NCBI GenBank assembly: GCA_028716785.1
Contig: JAQUPD010000016.1
Span: 1-45,723, forward strand
DNA from: Fidelibacterota bacterium
Lineage (GTDB): Bacteria; Fidelibacterota; Fidelibacteria; Fidelibacterales; Fidelibacteraceae
Length of the DNA: 45,723 nt
Reading direction: 5' to 3'
Made by a program: the position numbers and the translations under genes
Part shown: piece by piece, positions 9,562-19,912 of the stretch
How the letters are laid out: every line of letters begins with the position of its first letter
How positions within the stretch are numbered: the stretch's first letter is position 1
The notes under the pieces: generated by a model
Seen by the model: the letters and a program-made list of their open reading frames with translations, nothing else
What the model was told of the DNA's origin: nothing
Database searches by the model: none

Positions 9562-9608
9562 TCTATCCTTTTTTGTGCGAATGTTTTGTTGTTACCTTTT
9601 CTGTTTGT

Positions 9609-10991
9609 CTAAATTTCTCGCCGTAACCGTGCCACGGGAATCCCTAGCTGCTCACGATACTTTGCCACTGTTCTTCGAGCAATAGAATATCCTCTCGCTT
9701 TAAGGGCTTCAACCAATTTTTCATCACTAAACGGATGCAGCTTGTCTTCCTGATCAACAATCTCTTTTAACACTTGCTTTATGCGTCGTGTCGAGACTTC
9801 ATCCCCCTCTGTATCCTTTATTCCCTCAGAAAAAAAGTATTTTAGTTCAAAAACCCCAACAGGTGTTTGGACATATTTTCCATTTGTCACTCGTGAAATT
9901 GTGGAAATATCCATGCCAACTTCCTCAGCAATATCTTTTAATCTCAAAGGTTTCAAGTCTTCAAGATTCCCTTCAAAAAAAGAACGTTGTTTTTCAATTA
10001 TTGCTTTCATCACACGGACCATTGTCTCTCTTCGTTGATAAATGGATTGAATAAACCAACGCGCTGAATCAACTTTCCTTTTGAGATAAACCCGTGTTTT
10101 TTTATCCAGTTCTTTCCCTTTTTGAAGCATCTCCAGATAGGTGGATGAAATCTTTAATTCAGGGATGGAACTATCATTCACAACTACGTGAAACTCGCCA
10201 TTCTCTTCAATCACGATCAAATCGGGTACAACGACTTCATTAGAGAAGGTTGTTTCATCCAAAGCTGGTTTGGGATTCAATCGCCCAATAATTTTTCGTG
10301 CATGCTCCAACTCTTCTCGCGTAATTCCTAAATCACGTATGATATTTTCAAATCGATGATTCGCAAAATCATCAAAATGGTCATGGATGATTTTTACAAC
10401 ATAAGATGGAACATCCATTTCTTTAAGCTGACATAAAAGGCATTCTCGCAAATCACGTGAGCCAATGCCAGGAGGATCCATTTGCTGAACCAAATGGAGA
10501 ACGCCTTCAACTTTTTCAGGATCCACATTCATTCTGTATGCAATATTTTCAAGGGGGATTTTAAGATATCCATCTGAATCAGTATTCCAAATAATTTGTT
10601 CAGCAATTACTATGTCTCCTTCACTCATTCCACTCGTTCGAATTTGCTGCAAAATTTTTTCAAAAAAATCTGGTTTATCAGGTTGTGGCAGCTCAGTCCC
10701 CTCTTCGCCTTCACGAAAAGTATGTCCCCCTCGCACTGAACGGCTGAAAAATGTCTCCCAGTCATAGTCAGAGTCATCATAACTTTCCTGTTTTTCCTGG
10801 TTTTCCTCATCTTTCTTTTGCTCTTGTTTGTGAAGTGTGGCTGTTTCATCAATTTCTAGAGCTGGATTTTTTTCCAATTCCTTATCAATAGCCTGTTCTA
10901 AATTTTGAAGTGGCAATTGCAACAAAGCAGATAATTGAATTTGCTGGGGTGTAAGTTTTTGAAGCTGTTCTTGCTTTAAATATAATTTCAT
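9609..10991 (-). CDS. rpoN: RNA polymerase sigma-54 factor
   Basis: This 460-residue factor directs RNA polymerase to -24/-12 promoters that need ATP-driven activators. The Gln/Leu-rich region I (about 1-50, LTPQQIQLSALLQLP) is followed by an acidic linker (region II), the core-binding part (about 100-290), a helix-turn-helix (IAEEVGMDISTISRVTNGKY) and the RpoN box ARRTVAKYRE (438-447). It lies 17 nt after lptB, as in the widely conserved lptB-rpoN neighbourhood of Gram-negative bacteria. No activator protein gene is seen in this window. Confidence 0.97.
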   Translation of the reverse strand: MKLYLKQEQLQKLTPQQIQLSALLQLPLQNLEQAIDKELEKNPALEIDETATLHKQEQKKDEENQEKQESYDDSDYDWETFFSRSVRGGHTFREGEEGTELPQPDKPDFFEKILQQIRTSGMSEGDIVIAEQIIWNTDSDGYLKIPLENIAYRMNVDPEKVEGVLHLVQQMDPPGIGSRDLRECLLCQLKEMDVPSYVVKIIHDHFDDFANHRFENIIRDLGITREELEHARKIIGRLNPKPALDETTFSNEVVVPDLIVIEENGEFHVVVNDSSIPELKISSTYLEMLQKGKELDKKTRVYLKRKVDSARWFIQSIYQRRETMVRVMKAIIEKQRSFFEGNLEDLKPLRLKDIAEEVGMDISTISRVTNGKYVQTPVGVFELKYFFSEGIKDTEGDEVSTRRIKQVLKEIVDQEDKLHPFSDEKLVEALKARGYSIARRTVAKYREQLGIPVARLRREI

Positions 10992-11008
10992 AAAAGTATC
11001 GAATATCC

Positions 11009-11737
11009 TTAACGATCAAGTCTGAATTTTTCTCCCAAATACAATTTTTTTGCTTCAGGGTCTTGGGCTAAAAATGTTGCTGTTCCTTCTTTCAAAATTT
11101 TCCCTTCAAAAAGTAAATAGGATCTATCAGTAATACTAAGTGTTTCATGAACATTGTGATCGGTTATAATAATACCAATATTTCGATTCTTTAAATCGAG
11201 GATTATGGATTGAATATCTTCAACAGCAATGGGATCAATCCCTGCAAAAGGTTCATCCAGGAGAATAAAATCAGGATCCGTTGCCAGGGCTCTAGCTATT
11301 TCTATACGTCGCCGTTCACCACCACTCAGAGTATAAGCTTTATTTTTCCGAATATGTTGAATATGAAACTCATCCAGTAAATAATCAATTCTTTCACGAA
11401 TGGCGTGTTGTGATAGCTTTTTCATTTCCAAGACTAATTTTAAGTTATCTTCGACAGAAAGTTTCCTAAAAACAGAGGCTTCTTGTGAAAGATAACCAAT
11501 ACCTAGACGTGCCCGTTTGTACATAGGGAATCGAGTTATGTCGAGATCATCTAAATACGCATTCCCAGCATCGGGACGAATCATGCCCGTTATCATATAA
11601 AATGTGGTTGTTTTACCCGCACCATTTGGCCCCAAGAGTCCAACAATTTCACCTTTTGAGGCATTTACAGAGACATTATCCACCACTCGGCGTTTCCCAT
11701 AAATTTTTACAAAATTTTCTGTTCTAAGCTTTTTCAT
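11009..11737 (-). CDS. lptB: LPS export ABC transporter ATPase LptB
   Basis: This 242-residue ABC ATPase powers extraction of lipopolysaccharide from the inner membrane with LptFG and LptC. Walker [10 protein letters not shown] (36-44), the signature LSGGE (137-141), Walker B FILLDEP (157-163) and the H-loop His ([10 protein letters not shown]) are intact. The [13 protein letters not shown] segment is typical of LptB. It overlaps lptC by 4 bp and is followed by rpoN. LptF and LptG are not in the window. Confidence 0.96.
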   Translation of the reverse strand: MKKLRTENFVKIYGKRRVVDNVSVNASKGEIVGLLGPNGAGKTTTFYMITGMIRPDAGNAYLDDLDITRFPMYKRARLGIGYLSQEASVFRKLSVEDNLKLVLEMKKLSQHAIRERIDYLLDEFHIQHIRKNKAYTLSGGERRRIEIARALATDPDFILLDEPFAGIDPIAVEDIQSIILDLKNRNIGIIITDHNVHETLSITDRSYLLFEGKILKEGTATFLAQDPEAKKLYLGEKFRLDR

Positions 11738-12315
11738 GGTATTTCGTTATCGTTTCCTATTTTATATTCTCGTCGTGTACTTCCCTTGGGTTTATCAATG
11801 GTCCAGTTTTCAAGACGCACATCACTTGTGAAACCTGTTCCATAAAGGGTATCTTGTTCAGAAAAGAGTTGAATATCACCATCAGTATAGACAAGATTGC
11901 TATCATTTAGCCACTTTAATTTTTGGGTATACATAACATATCCCGTATCAGACCTGAAAATGACATTGCCAATAGCAATAAGATTTTGTTTTACCTCATT
12001 AATGATGCCACTATCAGCTGTAAGGTAAGAGGTATGGTTTCCTTCATCGTTAAAAAAATCAATACGCATGCTATCACCAATATAAACCTCACCAGTCTCA
12101 TCATATTGTTTCATATGTCCGGCATAGATCTCCGCACTTAATCTATCGTTTCGGGTCATTGTGATTATAGCATTCCAGCTTTCCTGATCTGGTGCTTCCC
12201 ATTTTTCATCCATTTGTTTATCATCCAATTTGGTACAGGCTGTATTAAAAAAGAGTACTCCCAGGCTTAGGATAAAGACACCTGTTATCTGCATGCGAAA
12301 AGAAGTCTTCTTCAT
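11734..12315 (-). CDS. lptC: LptC-like LPS export periplasmic (lipo)protein
   Basis: The 193-residue protein has a hydrophobic N-terminus (about residues 8-27) ending FNTAC, a plausible but imperfect lipobox, so it may be a lipoprotein rather than a membrane-anchored protein. The rest is beta-rich, with repeated strand patterns ([49 protein letters not shown]) typical of LptC/OstA folds that carry LPS across the periplasm. It lies between kdsD and lptB, where lptC is expected; lptA, which usually separates lptC and lptB, is missing. A start at Met8 is also possible. Confidence 0.85.
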   Translation of the reverse strand: MKKTSFRMQITGVFILSLGVLFFNTACTKLDDKQMDEKWEAPDQESWNAIITMTRNDRLSAEIYAGHMKQYDETGEVYIGDSMRIDFFNDEGNHTSYLTADSGIINEVKQNLIAIGNVIFRSDTGYVMYTQKLKWLNDSNLVYTDGDIQLFSEQDTLYGTGFTSDVRLENWTIDKPKGSTRREYKIGNDNEIP

Positions 12316-12318
12316 TAA

Positions 12319-13290
12319 CTACACAATTCCTGATTTCAAAATATCATGAATATGAATCAGTCCGATGGGTTCAAGACTGTTATTGTTTTGCACCACAAAG
12401 ACCGAGGTAATGCTATATTTTTCCATTTGATGCAAAGCACTAACGGCAAGTCGACCCGGTGTAACTTTTTTAGGATTTTGTGTCATGATATCTTCGGGTC
12501 TACGACTAAATATATTTTCATATTTTTCAACAGCACGTCGTAAATCGCCATCGGTTACCACACCGATCAGCTCATTTTTATCATTCAAAACACCAACAAT
12601 TCCTAAATTTTTTGCCGTCATTTCCATCACGAGATTTTTGACCGACGTATCAATCCGCACAACGGGTAATTCATCATCTGTATGCATCAAATCTCGGACA
12701 GTGAGGAGGAGCTTTTTGCCCAACATTCCTCCAGGATGACGGATTGCAAAATCTCGTTTATTAAATTGCCGTCGCTTTAAAAGGGCAATTGCCAGTGCAT
12801 CACCCATTACTAATGTTGCTGTACTGCTGCATGTAGGGGCAAGATTCAGGGGGCACGCCTCTTTTTCCACACTTACATCCAAGAGTAAATCACAGCGCTG
12901 TGCCAGCGTTGAATTTATGTTTCCAATAAAACCAATGATTTTAAGTCCCATGCGCCTAACTGACGGCATAATTTTAATAATTTCTTCTGATTCCCCGCTG
13001 TTTGAAATAATAATAAGGATATCTTCTAGAGAAATCATCCCAAGGTCACCATGTTGTGCTTCAGCAGGATGGAGAAAAAAGGCTGGTGTGCCAGTGCTGG
13101 AAAGGGTAGAAGCAATTTTCCGTCCAATATGGCCTGATTTCCCAATTCCCGTCACAATCACACGACCCTGACACCTTAAAATAAGGTTCACTGCCTTTGA
13201 AAAGTCACCATTTAAGCGAGGAATGAGATTTTTTAAAGCATCAATTTCTTCTTCAATAACTTTTGTCGCATCTTTTATTGGATTGCTCAT
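12319..13290 (-). CDS. kdsD: D-arabinose 5-phosphate isomerase
   Basis: This 323-residue enzyme converts ribulose 5-phosphate to arabinose 5-phosphate, the first committed step toward Kdo. An N-terminal SIS sugar-isomerase domain (about 30-180: VTGIGKSGHIGRK, ISNSGESEEI, HPAEAQHGDLGMI) is followed by two CBS domains (about 205-323: RDLMHT...VTDGDLRRA and DIMTQNPKKV). Length and domain order match KdsD/KpsF. It is followed by lptC after 3 nt and preceded by kdsC with 4 nt between them. Confidence 0.96.
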   Translation of the reverse strand: MSNPIKDATKVIEEEIDALKNLIPRLNGDFSKAVNLILRCQGRVIVTGIGKSGHIGRKIASTLSSTGTPAFFLHPAEAQHGDLGMISLEDILIIISNSGESEEIIKIMPSVRRMGLKIIGFIGNINSTLAQRCDLLLDVSVEKEACPLNLAPTCSSTATLVMGDALAIALLKRRQFNKRDFAIRHPGGMLGKKLLLTVRDLMHTDDELPVVRIDTSVKNLVMEMTAKNLGIVGVLNDKNELIGVVTDGDLRRAVEKYENIFSRRPEDIMTQNPKKVTPGRLAVSALHQMEKYSITSVFVVQNNNSLEPIGLIHIHDILKSGIV

Positions 13291-13294
13291 GATT

Positions 13295-13837
13295 CTAACC
13301 GTTATAACGTATTCTCATTTTATTCAGGGCTGCTTCAAATCGCCCTTGAGTTTTTAGTATGAGTTCAATGATTTCGCGTACAGCACCATTTCCACCTTCT
13401 GAAAGTGTTACATAATCACATATCTGTCTGATTTCTTCCCGGGCATTGGCAACAGAAAATGATACACCTACTCGTTTTAAAAGTGGCTCATCTATAAAAT
13501 CATCCCCCACATATGCCACTTCTTCATCTTTTAAGTTAAATTTTTTTAGAAGTATTTCATAGGGGATGGATTTATTCATGTATCCCTCAAAGACCAAATC
13601 CGATGGAATATTCAACTCCCTCATCCTTACTTGTGTTGCTTCAGAGGCACGTCCAGATATGATCGCAATGGGAAAATTTGCATAATGAGCCAGCGTAATA
13701 GAAGCACCATCAGCAGTATGAAACCGTTTCATTTCCCCCATGGTACCCACGTAAAAGGATCCATCAGTATGAACGCCATCCATATCAGTAATCAACAATT
13801 TTATTTTTAAAATTTTTTCTTTCAATGCGTCTGTCAT
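13295..13837 (-). CDS. kdsC: 3-deoxy-D-manno-octulosonate 8-phosphate phosphatase
   Basis: This 180-residue HAD-family phosphatase without a cap domain releases phosphate from Kdo-8-P. The catalytic motif is ITDMDGVHTDG, with Asp18 as nucleophile and Asp20 as acid/base; motif II is IISGRAS and motif IV is YVGDDFID. The short length and the C-terminal SEGGNGAVREIIELIL tail are typical of KdsC tetramers. It lies between kdsA (6 nt) and kdsD (4 nt), so three consecutive steps of Kdo formation are coded side by side. Confidence 0.96.
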   Translation of the reverse strand: MTDALKEKILKIKLLITDMDGVHTDGSFYVGTMGEMKRFHTADGASITLAHYANFPIAIISGRASEATQVRMRELNIPSDLVFEGYMNKSIPYEILLKKFNLKDEEVAYVGDDFIDEPLLKRVGVSFSVANAREEIRQICDYVTLSEGGNGAVREIIELILKTQGRFEAALNKMRIRYNG

Positions 13838-13843
13838 AAAGTA

Positions 13844-14662
13844 TTAACTCCGTATAATAGATGCCAGAATTTTCAATTCCGCAATTAATTCAAAGGTTTT
13901 ATCTAAAGGCCATTGGGTAGCATTATCACTTAGGGCTTTTTCTGGATCATGGTGGATTTCCATAAAGATACCATCAACACCGGCAGCCACGGCAGCCTTT
14001 GCAAGGGTAGGAATATACTCGCGTATGCCATCACTTTCTTTCCCTTTCTTTCCTGGCAGTTGAACACTATGGGTTGCGTCAAAAAGAACGGGGATATCCA
14101 ATTTTTGCATTTCAGGAAATGCCCGCATGTCAACGACTAAATTGTTATACCCAAAACAGCTACCTCTTTCTGTAATCATTACCGTGTCATTTCCTGATTC
14201 CCGGCATTTATTTACAGCTTCTTTCATGTCCCAGGGTGCCAGAAATTGCCCTTTTTTCAAATTCACAACCTTGCCTGTCCTTGCTGCCTCCACAATAAGA
14301 TCAGTTTGCCGCGATAAAAAGGCAGGAATTTGAAGAATATCAACCACTTCTGCTACTTCTTTTATCTGATGTGTCTCATGAATATCCGTTAAAATGGGCA
14401 TGTGAAACGTTTCTCGGACTTCCCGAAGAATGGCAAGCCCCTTTTCAAGCCCAGGCCCTCGATAACTGTGAATGGAAGTTCGATTGGCCTTGTCAAAAGA
14501 TGCCTTAAAAACAAAAGGGATCTTTAACTCATTGGCCATTTTCGTCAGCATTTCAGCCATATACAAGGTATGGCGTCGACTTTCAATCACGCAAGGACCT
14601 AAAATAAAAAAGAGGGGTTTCCCTTTACCTGCATAAAAAGGTGGAATGTGTATTGGATTCAT
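13844..14662 (-). CDS. kdsA: Kdo-8-phosphate synthase, metal-dependent type
   Basis: This 272-residue TIM-barrel enzyme condenses phosphoenolpyruvate with arabinose 5-phosphate to give Kdo-8-[29 protein letters not shown] and [11 protein letters not shown] match the family. The motif GPCVIES has Cys24 where E. coli carries Asn, and the other metal ligands (His in ATHSVQ, Glu in FMEIH, Asp in LSDN) are present. This marks the metal-dependent class known from Aquifex. It sits 6 nt after pyrG and 6 nt before kdsC. Confidence 0.97.
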   Translation of the reverse strand: MNPIHIPPFYAGKGKPLFFILGPCVIESRRHTLYMAEMLTKMANELKIPFVFKASFDKANRTSIHSYRGPGLEKGLAILREVRETFHMPILTDIHETHQIKEVAEVVDILQIPAFLSRQTDLIVEAARTGKVVNLKKGQFLAPWDMKEAVNKCRESGNDTVMITERGSCFGYNNLVVDMRAFPEMQKLDIPVLFDATHSVQLPGKKGKESDGIREYIPTLAKAAVAAGVDGIFMEIHHDPEKALSDNATQWPLDKTFELIAELKILASIIRS

Positions 14663-14668
14663 AATTTT

Positions 14669-17069
<2,401 letters not shown>

Positions 17070-17073
<4 letters not shown>

Positions 17074-17363
17074 TCTGTTTTTAAAACTTTGGGGACTTTA
17101 AAATATTCACCATCATGTTCGGGGGCATTTTTCAAAACATCCTCCCGGGAAAGAGATGGAAGATTTTTATCATCCCGGAGGACATTTACAATATGTAAAA
17201 CATGTTTCATGGGTTCAATATTGTCGACATCCAGCTCATTGAGTTTTTGGATATAATTCAGAATTTCCCCTAATTGATGGGTATACATTTCAACTTCTTC
17301 TTCGGTAAGACTCAAACGCGCTAATTTTGCAATATGCAACACTTCTTCACGTGAAATGGACAT
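17070..17363 (-). CDS. gatC: Aspartyl/glutamyl-tRNA amidotransferase subunit C
   Basis: This 97-residue small subunit stabilises GatAB, which converts Glu-tRNA(Gln) and/or Asp-tRNA(Asn) to the amidated forms. The pattern ISREEVLHIAKLARLSL, YTHQLGEILNYIQKL and the C-terminal segment with EHDGEYFKVPKVL match GatC. AGGA lies 6-7 nt before the ATG. It is the first gene of the 13-gene minus-strand run; gatA and gatB are not in the window. Its presence implies the indirect route to at least one amide aminoacyl-tRNA. Confidence 0.94.
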
Positions 17364-17640
17364 TCTTTTCCTTTTTTTTGAATCATCCTAAGGATTAAAT
17401 TTAGACCTTACAAAAGACAGATACAATGAGGAAAGTTTGTCGTAAGTTTTTCTTGATGAAAATGCGATGTAAGCAGTAAGAATTCTTTTAAAGTAGCATA
17501 TCAAAAGTCAACAAAACTATCTTAAAAGGACACATAAGATGGATGAAAATGGAGAAACATCCACATTAAACCGCTTTCACCTTTTATACATCTTCATAAA
17601 AATTGTGTATATTTAAAGACAAAATAAACCATGGAAAGCG
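17364..17640. other. Divergent intergenic region between gatC and hldD
   Basis: This 277-bp AT-rich gap must hold the promoters of the 13-gene gatC run and of hldD. On the plus strand a TATATT at 17608-17613 is a possible -10 box for hldD with no good -35. On the minus strand I see no convincing pair. GGATG/CATCC at 17541-17562 could form only a weak 5-bp stem. No RNA gene or riboswitch was recognised. Confidence 0.4.
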
Positions 17641-18606
17641 ATGACATTCAACGGAAAAAAAATTCTTATTACAGGTGGAGCTGGATTTATTGGGTCAAAT
17701 CTCGTGAAAACAATTTTACAGGAATGGCCAGATGCCGAAATTCTTATCCTTGATGCTTTTGTGAATGGTCATTTTAAAAATTTAATAGGTTTTAAAGGAG
17801 AATTGTTCGCTGGAGATCTTACAGATGATAAGAGTTTAAATTTATTAAAAGCTCGCCCCTTTGATTTTATTTTTCATCAAGGAGCTATCACGGATACAAC
17901 GATCCACAATCAAAAAAAAATGATTGAAGCAAATACAAACTCCTTTTCTTTTCTTCTTGACCTTGCAGAAAAAAATCATGCACCTCTAATCTATGCTTCC
18001 AGTGCTGCAGTTTATGGTAATTCACCCGCTCCAAATAGGGTAGGAGTTGGAGAAATTCCTGAAAATATTTATGGTTACTCAAAATACCTAATGGATGAAA
18101 TGACGCGTGCTTATTTTAAAAGGAATCCAAAACCAGAGCATCCTCTTGTAGGACTTCGATACTTTAATGTATATGGACCGGGGGAATATTATAAAGGTAA
18201 AATGGCATCTATGATTCTTCAGCTTGCCTTAAAAATGCGCCGTGATATTACCCCTCGACTTTTTAAATTCGGCGACCAACGTCGGGATTTTGTTTTCGTA
18301 GACGATGTTGTTCAAGCAAATCTCAAAGCAGCAACAGCCAATGCAAGTGGAATTTTTAATGTCGGATCTGGTGTATCGCGGACGTTCAATGAAATTGTTG
18401 CTATTCTCAATGATACCCTCGGCACAACGCATTTTATTGAATATTTTGATAATCCTTATACCTTTTATCAAAATAATACCTGTGCTGATATTCGGGAAAC
18501 AAAGGAAAAACTGGGGTATTTCCCCCAATACTCGCTGGAAAAAGGAATCCAAAAAACGGTGGAATGGCTTGAAACATCTCTGAAAGATGCAGATCCTATT
18601 CCCTAA
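17641..18606 (+). CDS. hldD: ADP-L-glycero-D-manno-heptose 6-epimerase
   Basis: This 321-residue NAD(P)-binding epimerase makes ADP-L,D-heptose for the LPS inner core. It is an extended short-chain dehydrogenase with Rossmann motif ITGGAGFIGSN (10-20), catalytic Tyr144/Lys148 in YGYSK, SSAAVYG, and the HldD hallmark YFNVYGPGEYYKGKMAS. An out-of-frame ATG sits 10 nt upstream; the chosen ATG has GGAAA about 5 nt before it. It is transcribed away from the Kdo/LPS run, and both serve the same LPS core. Confidence 0.95.
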   Translation: MTFNGKKILITGGAGFIGSNLVKTILQEWPDAEILILDAFVNGHFKNLIGFKGELFAGDLTDDKSLNLLKARPFDFIFHQGAITDTTIHNQKKMIEANTNSFSFLLDLAEKNHAPLIYASSAAVYGNSPAPNRVGVGEIPENIYGYSKYLMDEMTRAYFKRNPKPEHPLVGLRYFNVYGPGEYYKGKMASMILQLALKMRRDITPRLFKFGDQRRDFVFVDDVVQANLKAATANASGIFNVGSGVSRTFNEIVAILNDTLGTTHFIEYFDNPYTFYQNNTCADIRETKEKLGYFPQYSLEKGIQKTVEWLETSLKDADPIP

Positions 18607-18773
18607 TGATGTTCCCAATAAAACCCCTATTTTTTCTTTTGAGTTAACGTGTGCTACAGGCAAAATCTCCCTAGAATCCTGAAAAATATTTTAAGGATTT
18701 GTGTCAAAAACAAAGATTCTGTTTTTATCCTTTATGATAATAACCCACATAAAAATATTGCTCTCGTGTTTAA

Positions 18774-19772
18774 ATGAAAACACTTCCTCTTTTTGAAAAA
18801 CTTCACGTGAGGGTTCCTCTTTTTCTTGCCCCCATGGCAGGGGTAACAGATATGCCCTTTCGTAAACTATGTCGGACATTTGGTGCAGAAGTTACTTATT
18901 CAGAATTCGTTAGTTCAGAAGGGATTATTCGTAAAAACAAAAAAACACTTCGTTTTATGTCTTATGAGGAAGATGAACACCCTTTTGGCATTCAACTTTT
19001 CGGATATCAGCCTCATGTAATGGCTGAAGCAGCCAAATTTATCCAAGAGACCATTAACCCTGATTTGATTGATCTAAATTTTGGATGTCCGGTTTCAAAA
19101 GTTGTAAAAAACGGGGCAGGGAGTGTTTTATTGAAAGATTTACCTCTTTTGCGGGATATTGCAACAGCCGTATGTTCTGCAGTCACCATTCCTGTTACAG
19201 CAAAAATTCGAGCAGGATGGGATGAAACACATCTTGTGATTCCTGAAATAGCCCCTCTTTTAGAGGAAAGTGGCATTCAACTAATAACTCTACACCCCAG
19301 AACAGCAAGCATGCGGTATAAAGGAAAAGCTGATTGGACCTTAATCCGTCGCCTAAAAGAAAACACTTCTCTCCCCGTCATTGGAAATGGGGATATTCGT
19401 AGTGCAGACGATGCCTTATCCATGATAGAACAAACAGCATGTGATGGCGTTATGGTTGGAAGAGGGGCTTTGGGAAATCCATGGCTTTTTCACACCATTC
19501 GCAGTGCCCTTACAACCGGTAAAATCCCAAAAAATCCTTCAGATTATGAAAAAATCTCCCTGATGAAAAAACATTTTAACGAGGTTGTATCCTTTTACGG
19601 GAAAGATCATGCATATAAACTTTTTAAAAAACATTTTTCATGGTACACCGTAGGACTCCCCCATGGAGCTCACTTCAGACAAAAGGCAATGATGAGCACC
19701 TCAACAGGAGAAATGGAAAACATCATCGATTCTTATCGAACATTTCTTGAAAAACACGAAGTATGTCAATAA
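18774..19772 (+). CDS. dusB: tRNA-dihydrouridine synthase
   Basis: This 332-residue FMN enzyme reduces uridine to dihydrouridine in tRNA. The TIM barrel opens with FLAPMAGVTDMPFR, the catalytic Cys105 is in LNFGCPVSKVVK, GNGDI and VGRGALGNPW bind the flavin phosphate, and a helical tRNA-binding C-terminus follows. Whether it is strictly DusB is assigned by resemblance only. There is no clear ribosome binding site before the ATG and 167 bp of gene-free sequence upstream. Downstream, 140 bp separate it from lon. Confidence 0.93.
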   Translation: MKTLPLFEKLHVRVPLFLAPMAGVTDMPFRKLCRTFGAEVTYSEFVSSEGIIRKNKKTLRFMSYEEDEHPFGIQLFGYQPHVMAEAAKFIQETINPDLIDLNFGCPVSKVVKNGAGSVLLKDLPLLRDIATAVCSAVTIPVTAKIRAGWDETHLVIPEIAPLLEESGIQLITLHPRTASMRYKGKADWTLIRRLKENTSLPVIGNGDIRSADDALSMIEQTACDGVMVGRGALGNPWLFHTIRSALTTGKIPKNPSDYEKISLMKKHFNEVVSFYGKDHAYKLFKKHFSWYTVGLPHGAHFRQKAMMSTSTGEMENIIDSYRTFLEKHEVCQ

Positions 19773-19912
19773 TCTTGAAAAAATCTTATGTTTTTTCTAA
19801 TTTCATCTTTCAAAACGAAAGAGTATGCCTTCGACACTCTCATTAAATAATAGCTTTTTCGCTATGTGGATAAAATAAACTTTCATTAACAAATAAACAA
19901 ACCAAAGAGCCC

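Noticed and set aside
18229-18663. 144-codon open frame on the minus strand
   Set aside because: It lies mostly antisense to hldD and its Cys/Phe-rich translation resembles no family.
19850-19865. ATAGC/GCTAT hairpin upstream of lon as a heat-shock (CIRCE-like) element or terminator
   Set aside because: The stem is only 5 bp, there is no U-tract after it, and the sequence does not match CIRCE.
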